Shown piece after piece: positions 1 to 8,223 of a stretch of DNA of 64,000 nt. Each line of letters opens with the position of its first letter. The first letter of the stretch is position 1. The DNA comes from Lachnospiraceae bacterium (GTDB taxonomy: Bacteria > Bacillota > Clostridia > Lachnospirales > Lachnospiraceae): positions 65,980 through 129,979 of the forward strand of contig CAAGDV010000001.1 of the NCBI GenBank assembly GCA_900768755.1, in the 5' to 3' direction. Made by a program: the position numbers and the translations under genes. The notes under the pieces were generated by a model. The model ran no database searches and was not told the origin of the DNA. It worked only from the letters and a program-made list of their open reading frames with translations.

Positions 1-469
1 TAAGAACAATCGCTGCAACTGCAAACACGAACAGCGGCCATCTGTAAAAAGGATAACTGCTGTTAAGTCCGCCCTCCTGATAAAGCTGTGACTCCAAAAG
101 CTCGTACTCACGGTTGCTGATGGTCATGTTGGAACCGCCCAGAATCTTCAGATTGATTGAATACAAACCGAACTGGGTGATTATTCCCGCCAAAATAGCG
201 GGAATTCCCATCACCGTATGCGCAAGTCCCGTCACGAGACCTGCTGCCATGCCGGCAAGTGTGGCATAAAGCATGCACAGCCAGATGTTATGTCCGCTGG
301 TAAGTGATGCGGCAAAAACAGCAGCTCCAAGACTGACGGTACCGTCCACTGACAGATCCGCAATATCAAGTATTTTGTATGTAATAAATACGCCGATTGC
401 CATAATTCCCCACACCATGCCCTGTGAAACGGCACCGGGCATCGCGCTAAATAATGCATTTATATCCAC
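1..469 (-). CDS. ABC transporter permease, TrpY-like (partial, runs off the window)
   Basis: This is the N-terminal 156 residues of an inner-membrane permease of the BPD_transp_2 type. It starts at a GTG at 469, preceded by GGAGG 8 bases upstream; no ATG start fits. The translated stretch is hydrophobic, with TM segments rich in Gly/Ala and the loop DIADLSVDGTVSLGAA, typical of permeases for amino-acid-like or purine-like substrates. It follows the solute-binding gene by 28 bp on the same strand, so the two form one operon. The ATPase would lie beyond base 1. The substrate cannot be read from this sequence. Confidence 0.8.
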   Translation of the reverse strand, partial: MDINALFSAMPGAVSQGMVWGIMAIGVFITYKILDIADLSVDGTVSLGAAVFAASLTSGHNIWLCMLYATLAGMAAGLVTGLAHTVMGIPAILAGIITQFGLYSINLKILGGSNMTISNREYELLESQLYQEGGLNSSYPFYRWPLFVFAVAAIVL

Positions 470-497
470 ACTTTATTCCTCCGGCTAAAAATAATAA

Positions 498-1478
498 TTA
501 ATTGGTCTCAATTGCCTCATATCCCTCAGGAATTGTAATTCCGAGTTCATCGCAGATTGCCTTGTTGTATTTCTTTGTGAACTTCGGAGCATACTGAATC
601 TCCATTGTTGAAATGTCAGCTCCGTTTACAAGAATCTCATAAGCCATCTCACCGGTCTTGTATCCGATGTCATAGTAGCTGATTGAAAGTGTTGCAACTC
701 CGCAGCCTGCGCAGATTCCCTCTTCGCCTGCGATTACGGGAACTTTGGCCGGAACAACGATGTTGTAGATTGCTGATGTGTTCTCTGCAGCTGTGTTATC
801 CGTAGGAACATATATTACATCTGCATACTCTGTAGCCGCGGTCGTTACATTGTTAATGTCGTTGGAATCGGCAAATGCAAATAACTTACTCTCAATTCCC
901 ATGGCGGTAAGCTCCTCAGACACAACCTTTACCTGATATGCTGAATTCGCCTCTGCAGAGCAGTACAAAAGTGCAACCTTCTTTGCATCCGGGAAAAGCT
1001 CCTGAATCATCTTTGCCTGGTCCTTAAGCGGCGCAAGGTCTGATGTTCCTGATACGTTGATTCCTGTTTTTCCGTCAAAATCCTTGATGCTGAGAGCAAC
1101 TCCGTACTCTGTGATTGATGTTCCGAGAATCGGAATTGTAGATGTTGCGGCAACTGCAGCCTGAAGTGCAGGAGTTGCGTTGGCAAGCATCAAATCCACC
1201 TTTGCAGATACGAAACCGTTAACGATTGTCGAGCAGGTCTCCGTATCATTCTGTGCATTCTTCTCGTCAAAAGTAACCTTGTCGCCAAGCTTCTCTGTAA
1301 GGGCATCCTTGAATCCCTTTGTTGCTGCGTCAAGTGCAGGATGCTCAACAAGCTGGCAGATTCCGACTTTGTAAGAATCCTTTGCGCCTGTCTGATTGCT
1401 TGACTTGCTGCATGCGGTCATTGCGAATACCATTGCAAGGCAAATGGCAACGGCCATGATTTTCTTCATCTTCTTCAT
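498..1478 (-). CDS. ABC transporter substrate-binding lipoprotein, TrpX-like
   Basis: A 326-residue extracellular solute receptor. The N-terminus MKKMKKIMAVAICLAMVFAM is a signal peptide ending in the lipobox TAC at Cys23, so the protein is anchored to the outer face of the membrane. The rest matches the ABC_sub_bind family (two Rossmann-like lobes, motifs VGICQLVEHPALD and GTSITEYG) that in Firmicutes is named TrpX and often binds aromatic amino acids. Together with the downstream permease it forms a TrpXY(Z) importer. The start has AGGAGA about 8 bases upstream and a very good promoter in front. The ligand is inferred only from the family. Confidence 0.85.
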   Translation of the reverse strand: MKKMKKIMAVAICLAMVFAMTACSKSSNQTGAKDSYKVGICQLVEHPALDAATKGFKDALTEKLGDKVTFDEKNAQNDTETCSTIVNGFVSAKVDLMLANATPALQAAVAATSTIPILGTSITEYGVALSIKDFDGKTGINVSGTSDLAPLKDQAKMIQELFPDAKKVALLYCSAEANSAYQVKVVSEELTAMGIESKLFAFADSNDINNVTTAATEYADVIYVPTDNTAAENTSAIYNIVVPAKVPVIAGEEGICAGCGVATLSISYYDIGYKTGEMAYEILVNGADISTMEIQYAPKFTKKYNKAICDELGITIPEGYEAIETN

Positions 1479-1536
1479 AATAGTTCTCCTTTTCCTTTTT
1501 AAAACTATAACGCTTTTATGTACAAAAGCACACTTT

Positions 1537-1565
1537 ATTATAGTTTATTAAGCTTTTTCAGTCAA
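1537..1565 (-). promoter_or_regulatory. Sigma-A promoter of the TrpXY-like operon
   Basis: On the minus strand TTGACT (1565-1560) and TATAAT (1542-1537) are separated by exactly 17 bases, about 60 bases before the lipoprotein start. It is back to back with the promoter of the plus-strand lipoprotein gene. Confidence 0.7.
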
Positions 1566-1597
1566 TTAGTTTTCATATTATTTACACAATTATGTCA

Positions 1598-1625
1598 TTG
1601 ACTTCACACAAATTCCGAATATACT
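1598..1625 (+). promoter_or_regulatory. Sigma-A promoter of the beta-helix lipoprotein gene
   Basis: TTGACT at 1598-1603 and TATACT at 1620-1625 with a 16-base spacer, 36 bases before the ATG at 1661. It diverges from the promoter at 1537-1565. Confidence 0.6.
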
Positions 1626-1660
1626 TAATTTTATAAATCAGAAAAGAAAGGCAAGTTAAT

Positions 1661-3640
1661 ATGCGAAATAGTTTTTTCAGGAAAATATCCATTCCGGTTA
1701 TACTGATGACAGTGGCTGCGATGATATACGGTTGCGGCAAAGACACCTCTTCGGTTCCGTCCGACAGCACAGAAGGCGGAACCAATTATACCATGGGCGA
1801 TATCAACGCAACGCCCGATAACACGGTTGAGGATTCCACTCTCGGATTCGCGGAGATAAAGACGGCAGATACCGTCACGGAGGAAGGAAGTGATTATACA
1901 ACCATCCTGCTTGGCGAGGGTTCTTTTGACGTAACGGGAGCCGGAGTTACGGTATCCGGCAAGACTGCTACCATTACCGCTGCCGGCACTTATGTTGTAT
2001 CGGGAAGCACCTCAGAGGGCAACATCTATGTGGATGCGGCAGATGAGGACAAGGTTCACATTATTCTGGACAATGTCTCAATGACCTGTTCGTACTGTGC
2101 GCCGATTTTTGTCAACAATGCCGACAAGGTGACCATAACGCTTAAAAGCGGCACCGTAAACACACTTTCCGACAAGCTTTCGGCAGTTGTGTCCGATTCG
2201 TCCAATGCGGTCATATACTCCAAAAAAGACCTTTCCATAAACGGAGCCGGTACACTCAACATTACCGGTGTGAACAATAACGGCATACAGTGCCAGGACG
2301 ACCTTAAGATTGTTGACGGCAACATCACCATTGCCGTTGCCAACAACGCTGTTCGCGGCAAAGATTCCGTGACCGTGGCAGGCGGCACACTCAGCATTTC
2401 GTGCAAAGGCAATGGAATTGTTTCTTCCAACGACACCGACCCCGAGAAAGGATATATCCACATAATCGACGGTTCGATTGAAATCGAATGTGACGAAGAC
2501 GGAATTCAGGCTGAAAATGACATCCAGATTGAAGGCGGAACAATTAATATAACCGCGGCAGGCGGCTATGTCAACGGAGCAACCCACACCGGCAACACGG
2601 GCGGTTTTTGGGGCGGTTTTAATGAGCCTGACAACAGCGAAGACTCCGTGAGCACAAAAGGAATCAAATCTTCCACCGGAATATATATAACCGGCGGCAC
2701 ACTCACTTTGGACTGCGCGGATGATGCTTTTCACACGACCGGCACGGTAAAAATAACCGGCGGCACACTCACACTTGCAAGCGGCGACGACGGAATCCAC
2801 GCTGATACCTGTCTTGAAATCAACGACGCCACCGTTTCCGTAACACACAGCTACGAAGGTCTTGAAGCCCCGATAGTTACCATAAACAGCGGTCTGTGTG
2901 CCATCGTCGCAAGCGATGACGGAATTAATGCTACGGACGGAAGCACCGTAGGCATGCAGGCACAGACGGCCTGTGCCATAATCATAAACGGCGGAACCAT
3001 ACATGTTGACGCTTCAGGAGACGGAATTGATTCCAATAATACTGCAACCATGAACGGCGGTGTCCTCATAGTTGAAGGTCCGACTGACAGCGGCAACTCC
3101 GCCCTCGATACGGAACGCGGATTCACCGTCAACGGCGGATACATCATTGCAACCGGTTCGTCAGGAATGGCAGAAGGTTTTGCATCGGATTCAAAACAGT
3201 GCGCAGCTCTTTTGACCGTATCAAACGTAAATGCCGGACAGATGATTACCGTAGCGGATGACGCGGGAAATGTAATCTTTTCCACCACCCCTTCAAAGAC
3301 CTGGAGCGCACTCCTGTTATCTTCCCCGTCTGTCAGCACAGGTACAACCTACCACATTCTTTTGGGAGGTGAGCTTAACGATTGCACCGAGCTCTACCCT
3401 GACACCTACGCCTGCGGAAAAATATCCGGAGCAGCCGAGCTGTCAAGCTATGTTCAGGAGTCAACCGTTGTTTCCCAGGGAGGAATGGGAGGCTTTGGCG
3501 GCGGTGGTAAAGGTCAGATGCCCGGCGGCAATACGGGTGAGAGACCTAACGGCGGAATGCGGCCTGACGGCGGTACCGGCGGCAAATTCCAGCAGGGCGG
3601 CAATGAGAATCCTACAACAGGATCAGATACCAATCTGTAA
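1661..3640 (+). CDS. Cthe_2159-like carbohydrate-binding beta-helix lipoprotein
   Basis: A 659-residue secreted lipoprotein (signal peptide, lipobox YGC at Cys25). The body consists of short repeats of the form GGTLTxxxGDDGIHAD / INGGTIHVDASGDGIDSN, the ladder pattern of a right-handed parallel beta-helix. This pattern matches the domain named after Cthe_2159 of Clostridium thermocellum (DUF4353), reported to bind cellulose and pectin-like polymers. The last 60 residues are Gly-rich (GGMGGFGGGGKGQMPGG) with no sorting signal. The Asp-rich turns suggest calcium binding. It stands alone, between its own promoter and a terminator at 3653. Assignment rests on repeat pattern, not on an alignment. 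Confidence 0.75.
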   Translation: MRNSFFRKISIPVILMTVAAMIYGCGKDTSSVPSDSTEGGTNYTMGDINATPDNTVEDSTLGFAEIKTADTVTEEGSDYTTILLGEGSFDVTGAGVTVSGKTATITAAGTYVVSGSTSEGNIYVDAADEDKVHIILDNVSMTCSYCAPIFVNNADKVTITLKSGTVNTLSDKLSAVVSDSSNAVIYSKKDLSINGAGTLNITGVNNNGIQCQDDLKIVDGNITIAVANNAVRGKDSVTVAGGTLSISCKGNGIVSSNDTDPEKGYIHIIDGSIEIECDEDGIQAENDIQIEGGTINITAAGGYVNGATHTGNTGGFWGGFNEPDNSEDSVSTKGIKSSTGIYITGGTLTLDCADDAFHTTGTVKITGGTLTLASGDDGIHADTCLEINDATVSVTHSYEGLEAPIVTINSGLCAIVASDDGINATDGSTVGMQAQTACAIIINGGTIHVDASGDGIDSNNTATMNGGVLIVEGPTDSGNSALDTERGFTVNGGYIIATGSSGMAEGFASDSKQCAALLTVSNVNAGQMITVADDAGNVIFSTTPSKTWSALLLSSPSVSTGTTYHILLGGELNDCTELYPDTYACGKISGAAELSSYVQESTVVSQGGMGGFGGGGKGQMPGGNTGERPNGGMRPDGGTGGKFQQGGNENPTTGSDTNL

Positions 3641-3652
3641 GTATTAACTTAA

Positions 3653-3698
3653 GAAGCCCCATTTCGGACATTTCTCAAAGTCCAAAATGGGGCTTTTT
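3653..3698 (+). terminator. Rho-independent terminator after the beta-helix lipoprotein
   Basis: AGCCCCATTT pairs with AAAATGGGGCT across a loop, followed by a run of T, 13 bases after the stop codon. Confidence 0.85.
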
Positions 3699-3797
3699 TT
3701 AGTTATGCGCATCTTGACCCTGCAAGGTACATAAAAACCATCCGCTATGCGGTTTGAGCCTTATTTATTCCCTCTCTCCCCCGAAGCCACAGCGTCT

Positions 3798-3917
3798 AAC
3801 TTAAAAAAGCTCCCTTCGGACTTTGAGAACATCGGTACTTGGGCGGCGTATTTTGACGCCTTAGTACCGCTATGTTCTCAATGTAGTGCGAACGTCCGTA
3901 AGGGAGCTTTTTAAGTT
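3798..3917. repeat. Dispersed long palindrome, copy 1 (R2 family)
   Basis: A 120-base nested inverted repeat. The outer arms AACTTAAAAAAGCTCCCTT (3798-3816) and AAGGGAGCTTTTTAAGTT (3900-3917) pair almost perfectly, and the pairing continues through GGAC/GTCC. Inside, GAGAACAT pairs with ATGTTCTC, CGGTACT with AGTACCG and GGCGT with ACGCC. A second copy lies at 58127-58224 and shares the core GTACCGCTATGTTCTCA. It sits between convergent genes and could end transcription from both sides. No ORF inside. Confidence 0.8.
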
Positions 3918-3926
3918 CAATATGTA

Positions 3927-4844
3927 TTACATCGGAAAACTCATATATACAATGCAGTGCCTCATAATGAGATAGTAAATTACATAGTGTGCAATCATAA
4001 GGATTGCTACAGAAAGCGCAAGTGTAAGAAGAAGTTTCTTTCTGTCTTTAATCTCCTTGCCTATAATCAGAAGCCCCTGAAGCAATGTGAGGAATCCGCA
4101 GCATGTTATCGCAATCGGGAAAAATGCGCTGTTAAGGAAGCCGACATGAAATACTCTGTTAATAACTGTGAATACCAATGCGCCAAGAAGCGGTACGCTT
4201 GTTGCTCCCATGAGATTCATAGCCTTTGCGATATCAGCTTTCTCCTTAAGGATAACGGAACTAACAAGATAGTATATTCCGATAACAACCGCTGCCATAA
4301 GAACAACATAGATAATCGGGAAAAATACTGCCTGAACAAATGTGTATCCTCTGTATCCCACATCCTTTAAGATGTCCCATCTCGTAATACCATTCAATTT
4401 CAGATAATCGCTGTAAGAAATTCCGTTCAATGCCAAAATACCTGAGCTCTTAACGGATTTCTTATAGTAAGCAAGTCTGTAGATGATTCTTGTTACAAGG
4501 TAAAGAAGCTGAGAAATGACATAAACAACCGCAATCAATCCTACAAGAATTCCTGACGATGCAACTGTTCCTTTCTCATAGTACTCCTCTGCAGCTGTAA
4601 GAGGCTTCTTAATTGTGTTGGTGATGTGTGAGATAACAAGCTTAATTGCATTATCTCCCTGTGACTGCTTCTTAGCGGTCTGAGGTGCCGGCTGCGGCTG
4701 TCCGTAAGGCATTCCCTGTGGTGCCGGCTGTGGCTGTCCGTAAGGCATTCCCTGCGGAATATTATTCTGTGGTGCTGCGTTCTGCTGGCAGTTGCATACT
4801 TCGCCGTCTGCTAACTGTCTGCCGCAAAATGTACAAAAAGTCAT
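3927..4844 (-). CDS. Zinc-ribbon membrane protein of unknown function
   Basis: 305 residues. The first 20 contain a zinc-ribbon-like CxxC...CxC (CTFCGRQLADGEVCNCQ), followed by a proline/glutamine linker in which PQGMPYGQPQPA is repeated, then about five transmembrane segments (roughly residues 95-120, 165-200, 210-230, 240-265, 270-300). The arrangement resembles the many Firmicutes zinc-ribbon plus YIP1-like or DUF-type membrane proteins. The start has AGGAGG 11 bases upstream. It is monocistronic, with the R2 palindrome just after its stop. I do not recognise a specific function. Confidence 0.7.
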   Translation of the reverse strand: MTFCTFCGRQLADGEVCNCQQNAAPQNNIPQGMPYGQPQPAPQGMPYGQPQPAPQTAKKQSQGDNAIKLVISHITNTIKKPLTAAEEYYEKGTVASSGILVGLIAVVYVISQLLYLVTRIIYRLAYYKKSVKSSGILALNGISYSDYLKLNGITRWDILKDVGYRGYTFVQAVFFPIIYVVLMAAVVIGIYYLVSSVILKEKADIAKAMNLMGATSVPLLGALVFTVINRVFHVGFLNSAFFPIAITCCGFLTLLQGLLIIGKEIKDRKKLLLTLALSVAILMIAHYVIYYLIMRHCIVYMSFPM

Positions 4845-4936
4845 TTCGTTTCATTCCTCCTAGAAAATATGAATTGTCTAATAAACACCTAGATGACTGC
4901 ATTATATCACATACAATTTTACAATTCAAGATTGCC

Positions 4937-4965
4937 TTGACTTTTTTCATCAAGCCCTCTATATT
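4937..4965 (+). promoter_or_regulatory. Sigma-A promoter of dtd
   Basis: TTGACT at 4937-4942, 17-base spacer, TATATT at 4960-4965, about 85 bases before the dtd start at 5052. Confidence 0.6.
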
Positions 4966-5051
4966 CAATTTGTATCCCGTAATGTCCCCTTTTTCCCGTG
5001 GAATCAAGAGGATTGTTTTACGAATCATATGATTTTGAAAGGAATTTTTCA

Positions 5052-5483
5052 ATGAAAATAGTGTTACAGAGGGTTTTGAGCGCCTCCGTTAATGTAGACG
5101 GCAAAACAATATCCGAGATTGGCAAGGGTCTTCTGGTTCTTTTGGGAATTGAGGCATCCGACACCGGCGACATGCTCGAAAAGTACGCCGACAAAATAGT
5201 GAAGCTTAGGATTTTTGAAGATGAAAACGGCAAAACCAATCTTTCGATAACCGATGTGGGCGGGGAAATGCTTGTCGTATCGCAGTTTACCCTGTGCGCG
5301 GACACATCCCACGGCAACCGTCCGAGTTTTACCGGCGCCAAAGCTCCGGATGAAGCCAACAGAATGTACGAGGAATTCATACAAATCTGCCGAAACAAAA
5401 TACCCGTCGTTAAACACGGGGAGTTCGGTGCTGACATGAAGGTCTCCCTGGTTAACGACGGGCCGTTTACAATTGTACTGTAA
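5052..5483 (+). CDS. dtd: D-aminoacyl-tRNA deacylase
   Basis: 143 residues, near the usual 145-150. Removes D-amino acids wrongly attached to tRNA (cytoplasmic proofreading). The two diagnostic motifs are present: SQFTLCAD with the catalytic Ser-Gln-Phe-Thr, and the C-terminal VNDGPFT that forms the cross-subunit Gly-Pro motif. An in-frame ATG exists 54 bases upstream, but MKIVLQRVLSASV is the family's normal N-terminus and AAAGGA lies just before it, so I place the start at 5052. The stop directly abuts the stop of the convergent TPR gene. Confidence 0.95.
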   Translation: MKIVLQRVLSASVNVDGKTISEIGKGLLVLLGIEASDTGDMLEKYADKIVKLRIFEDENGKTNLSITDVGGEMLVVSQFTLCADTSHGNRPSFTGAKAPDEANRMYEEFIQICRNKIPVVKHGEFGADMKVSLVNDGPFTIVL

Positions 5484-7997
5484 CTATTTTTCAAAATCCT
5501 TTGGTTTGAGCGGAACGAGATTTCTGCCGCTGCCACCCGGATTTTTCGCTTTTTTCCTGCAGTGCGCTATTGCCTTGTCGACAAGCGCTTTCACCTGCTC
5601 CATCTCGGATTCTGATCCGGAGTTCTGAATCTCCCCGATGAGGAGGAACAACTGCAGAATTGCCTTATCGCTGATTGCATATCCTTTAATCCTCGCATAT
5701 TCTTTTGCAAGTGCAACCAGCTCGTTGACGGAGTACTGCCTGATCTCAATGCTGTAATCAAACATTGCAGAGAATTTGGGATTCTCGGCAAAAATCCTGT
5801 TGATTGCAAAACTCTCGCCGGTAAGAATAACCGCCATTGAATCGGTATCCCCCGACATAAATTCTACCAGTTCGGCGATTGCGTTCTTTGTGAGCAGTCC
5901 CGCATTCTCAATTATGAGCGTTGCGCCGCGAACCTTATCTGCCGACTGGGCTATTCCGTTGCGGTTGATATTCGCCGCATTGGTCTTTGCTATTTTGTGC
6001 GACGACATATCCTCACCGGCATACATCGCCCGAAACAGGTTGATTGCAAAACCTGTTTTGTCGGTTCTGCTTTTACCCATAACGACAATATTGCCAAAAG
6101 ACGATGTTCCGTCTTTAGTCTCATGCTTCTTTGCATGTATTATCCGCGCCGCATTTGCCTCAAGTCCGGAAATAAACAGATACTTCCCGAGGTATTTCTT
6201 CTCGTCCTCATTAAGAATCTCCTCATATTCTTCCTCATCCGCATACTCTTCATCAATAATGTGAGTCGGAGACTCTTTTTCCACATAGTCGGATTCAGCC
6301 TCGGCAATAAGCTGCCTTGTAATCTCACTGACCACAATGTCTGTTGTGTCCATGAGAGGACCTGACTCGGAAGGTGCCTGTTTTGGCTCATTTTTCTCCT
6401 GCGCGGTCTCTTCAGTCTCCTTGGATTCTTCCAAAACTTCTTCGGATTCAGACATCTCAGCCTCTTGTGTAACCTCCGCGGATTCAGACTCCCAAGCCTC
6501 TTGTGTAACCTCCTCGAAAACGGACTCCTCAGCTTTATCCAAAACCTCTTCGGATTCGGACTCGGCTTCTTTGTCCTCCTCCATATTCATGAGCCATCCC
6601 ATAATGTCCATCTGACCCTCAATAATGTCAGGTTCTGCCTCAGTTTCCTCTTGGGCAGTATCACGTAAAACAGGAGTTTCTTCAGCCTGCGCCACCGGTT
6701 CTTTAGCAGGTTCTTCCGGCTGTTCAGGTTTTACATCCGGCAAAACATCCTCTTCCCCGGTCACATCTGCAGGAGTATTATCAACAATCTCCTGTGACGG
6801 GGTAAGCTCCGACGCCGGCTCCTCTTCCATTGTACTTACATATCTTTTCCAATGATGGGTGTTGATTCTTATCTCCTTGGTTGGTTCATCAACATCATCG
6901 GCGTTACTTGTGTGCAAAAGTTTCTCCGGCTCATTGAGTATTCCTGTACCCTCACTCACTTCGTCCACAGACTCTGCCGGTATATCTTCACCATCAAGGT
7001 TCTCGCCGTCCTGTATCGGTTCACTTTCCGCACTGTCAAAATCTGTTGCGGCCTGTACCGGAGGCTCTGCGGCAGCTGCAGATTCATCATCATACTGCTC
7101 ATCCTGCTTTGGACTCTCCGCGCCGGTATCTACCGGCTGTTCTGCCGCCTTGGACTCAAAAGAGTTCATATCGGTCACTGCGGTCTCATCATCCGAATTC
7201 TTCATGCTCGCCAGAATATCCGCCATGCTTTTCGCAAGCTCCGCCTGAATATTCTGGGTATCATATATGCTGTAATCTTTCTCGACTACTTTTATCTCTT
7301 CTTCATCGTTCTGCTCATAGCTGTACTTTTCCCGCGTGCTGCTTTCAGAAATAACGCTCTCATACTCGCGCGGTCTGGTCTTGTACTCCTCAATCGCACG
7401 AAGCTTTGCGGCCTGCGCAGGCGTAAGTTCCGCATGCTGAGACTTAAGTCTTAAGGCTTTCTCGACATATTCTCCTTCATTGAACCACAAAATCAAATCA
7501 TCGCATTCCTTTATACAGGCGTCAAGTCTTCCTGCCCTAAGGTACAAAGTTGCCAGCTCATACTCATACTGTTCATCCAGCTCGTTCTTTTTGTACTCTT
7601 CGAGAATCTCGATAAGCCGCTCCACAGGAACCCCTCTGGCACTGTTCAGCTTGTACAAAAGGACGTACCTCTCCATATCATTCGGCGCGGTCTCCACAAA
7701 CTCCCTGTACAAATCGTCCGCTTCATCAAGGTCATTAATCATGATGGACAATTCGGCAAGCTTGTATACCAGGCGCTTTCCGCCGAGATTACGGTTATAC
7801 GCATACACGCATATATTGCGGGCATCCGATGGTCTTCCCGCCTTCTCATAAACCTCCTCCGCCAAAGACATATCGGACCACTTCTTAACCTTTCTCCAGT
7901 CAAGTCCATCCGCAATCTTTGCCGCAGATTCATAATCTCCCTTTTCTTTAAGCTTTGTCATCTGTTCAAGCTTAATCCCGTACTCTACTCTGTCCAT
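5484..7997 (-). CDS. TPR protein with acidic linker and degenerate P-loop domain
   Basis: 837 residues in three parts. Residues 1-205 are helical with TPR-like pairs (DYESAAKIADGLDW, DLYREFVETAPND, ATLYLRAGRLDAC). Residues 210-600 are a low-complexity Glu/Ser/Thr/Pro linker. Residues 620-837 look like an AAA-type ATPase: VVMGKSRTDKTG at 638-649 sits where a Walker A motif belongs but has Asp646 in place of the final Gly, and a strand GATLIIENAG lies where Walker B would be. A helical lid and a basic tail follow. Start has GAGAGG upstream. It is the last gene downstream of the SMC-like operon, separated from it by 226 bp of repeat DNA. There is no Toprim motif, so it is not JetD. Function unknown; a scaffold or clamp role is possible. 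Confidence 0.65.
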   Translation of the reverse strand: MDRVEYGIKLEQMTKLKEKGDYESAAKIADGLDWRKVKKWSDMSLAEEVYEKAGRPSDARNICVYAYNRNLGGKRLVYKLAELSIMINDLDEADDLYREFVETAPNDMERYVLLYKLNSARGVPVERLIEILEEYKKNELDEQYEYELATLYLRAGRLDACIKECDDLILWFNEGEYVEKALRLKSQHAELTPAQAAKLRAIEEYKTRPREYESVISESSTREKYSYEQNDEEEIKVVEKDYSIYDTQNIQAELAKSMADILASMKNSDDETAVTDMNSFESKAAEQPVDTGAESPKQDEQYDDESAAAAEPPVQAATDFDSAESEPIQDGENLDGEDIPAESVDEVSEGTGILNEPEKLLHTSNADDVDEPTKEIRINTHHWKRYVSTMEEEPASELTPSQEIVDNTPADVTGEEDVLPDVKPEQPEEPAKEPVAQAEETPVLRDTAQEETEAEPDIIEGQMDIMGWLMNMEEDKEAESESEEVLDKAEESVFEEVTQEAWESESAEVTQEAEMSESEEVLEESKETEETAQEKNEPKQAPSESGPLMDTTDIVVSEITRQLIAEAESDYVEKESPTHIIDEEYADEEEYEEILNEDEKKYLGKYLFISGLEANAARIIHAKKHETKDGTSSFGNIVVMGKSRTDKTGFAINLFRAMYAGEDMSSHKIAKTNAANINRNGIAQSADKVRGATLIIENAGLLTKNAIAELVEFMSGDTDSMAVILTGESFAINRIFAENPKFSAMFDYSIEIRQYSVNELVALAKEYARIKGYAISDKAILQLFLLIGEIQNSGSESEMEQVKALVDKAIAHCRKKAKNPGGSGRNLVPLKPKDFEK

Positions 7998-8025
7998 AAA
8001 TCATACCTCTCATCAGATATGTAAA

Positions 8026-8193
8026 AAAACCAAATGCCGCCTTCGGCGTCGCTTTCTTTTCGCTCGCGTACCATTTTCATGACTCGCAAACCCGCGCCCA
8101 TGGCGCTCCCCGCCTGCTTCGCAGGCCGTTTGCTCGTTATCGCGGCGAAAACCAAATGCCGCCTTCGGCGTCGCTTTCTTTTCGCTCGCGTAC
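8026..8193. repeat. Direct-repeat element, R1 family (two 44-base units)
   Basis: The unit beginning AACCAAATGCCGCCTTCGGC and ending CGCTCGCGTAC occurs at about 8027-8070 and 8149-8192. The spacer contains GACTCGCAAACCCGCG and a small palindrome CCTGCTTCGCAGG. The same spacer word and a diverged unit occur at 59390-59475. It fills the gap between the SMC-like gene and the TPR gene; no coding capacity. Confidence 0.75.
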
Positions 8194-8223
8194 ATTGTAA
8201 CACATTACAGCATGAAATTCAAC

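Noticed and set aside
232..488. Short ORFs on both strands at the left end
   Set aside because: The permease frame starting at GTG 469 explains this region with clear membrane-protein sequence and a ribosome site.
2078..3004. 308-codon ORF opposite the beta-helix lipoprotein
   Set aside because: Shadow of a repetitive, GC-biased gene; no ribosome site, no family features, while the plus strand has signal peptide, promoter and terminator.
6337..6855. Ser-rich plus-strand ORFs over the acidic linker of the TPR gene
   Set aside because: They mirror the Glu-rich codons of the real gene on the other strand.
5484..7997. Considered as the missing JetD of the SMC-like operon
   Set aside because: No Toprim or winged-helix pattern; TPR repeats, acidic linker and P-loop instead, and twice the expected length.
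7985..8203. Minus-strand ORF with repeated Arg/Lys-rich peptide
   Set aside because: It is a translation of the R1 direct repeats, without a ribosome site or family resemblance.
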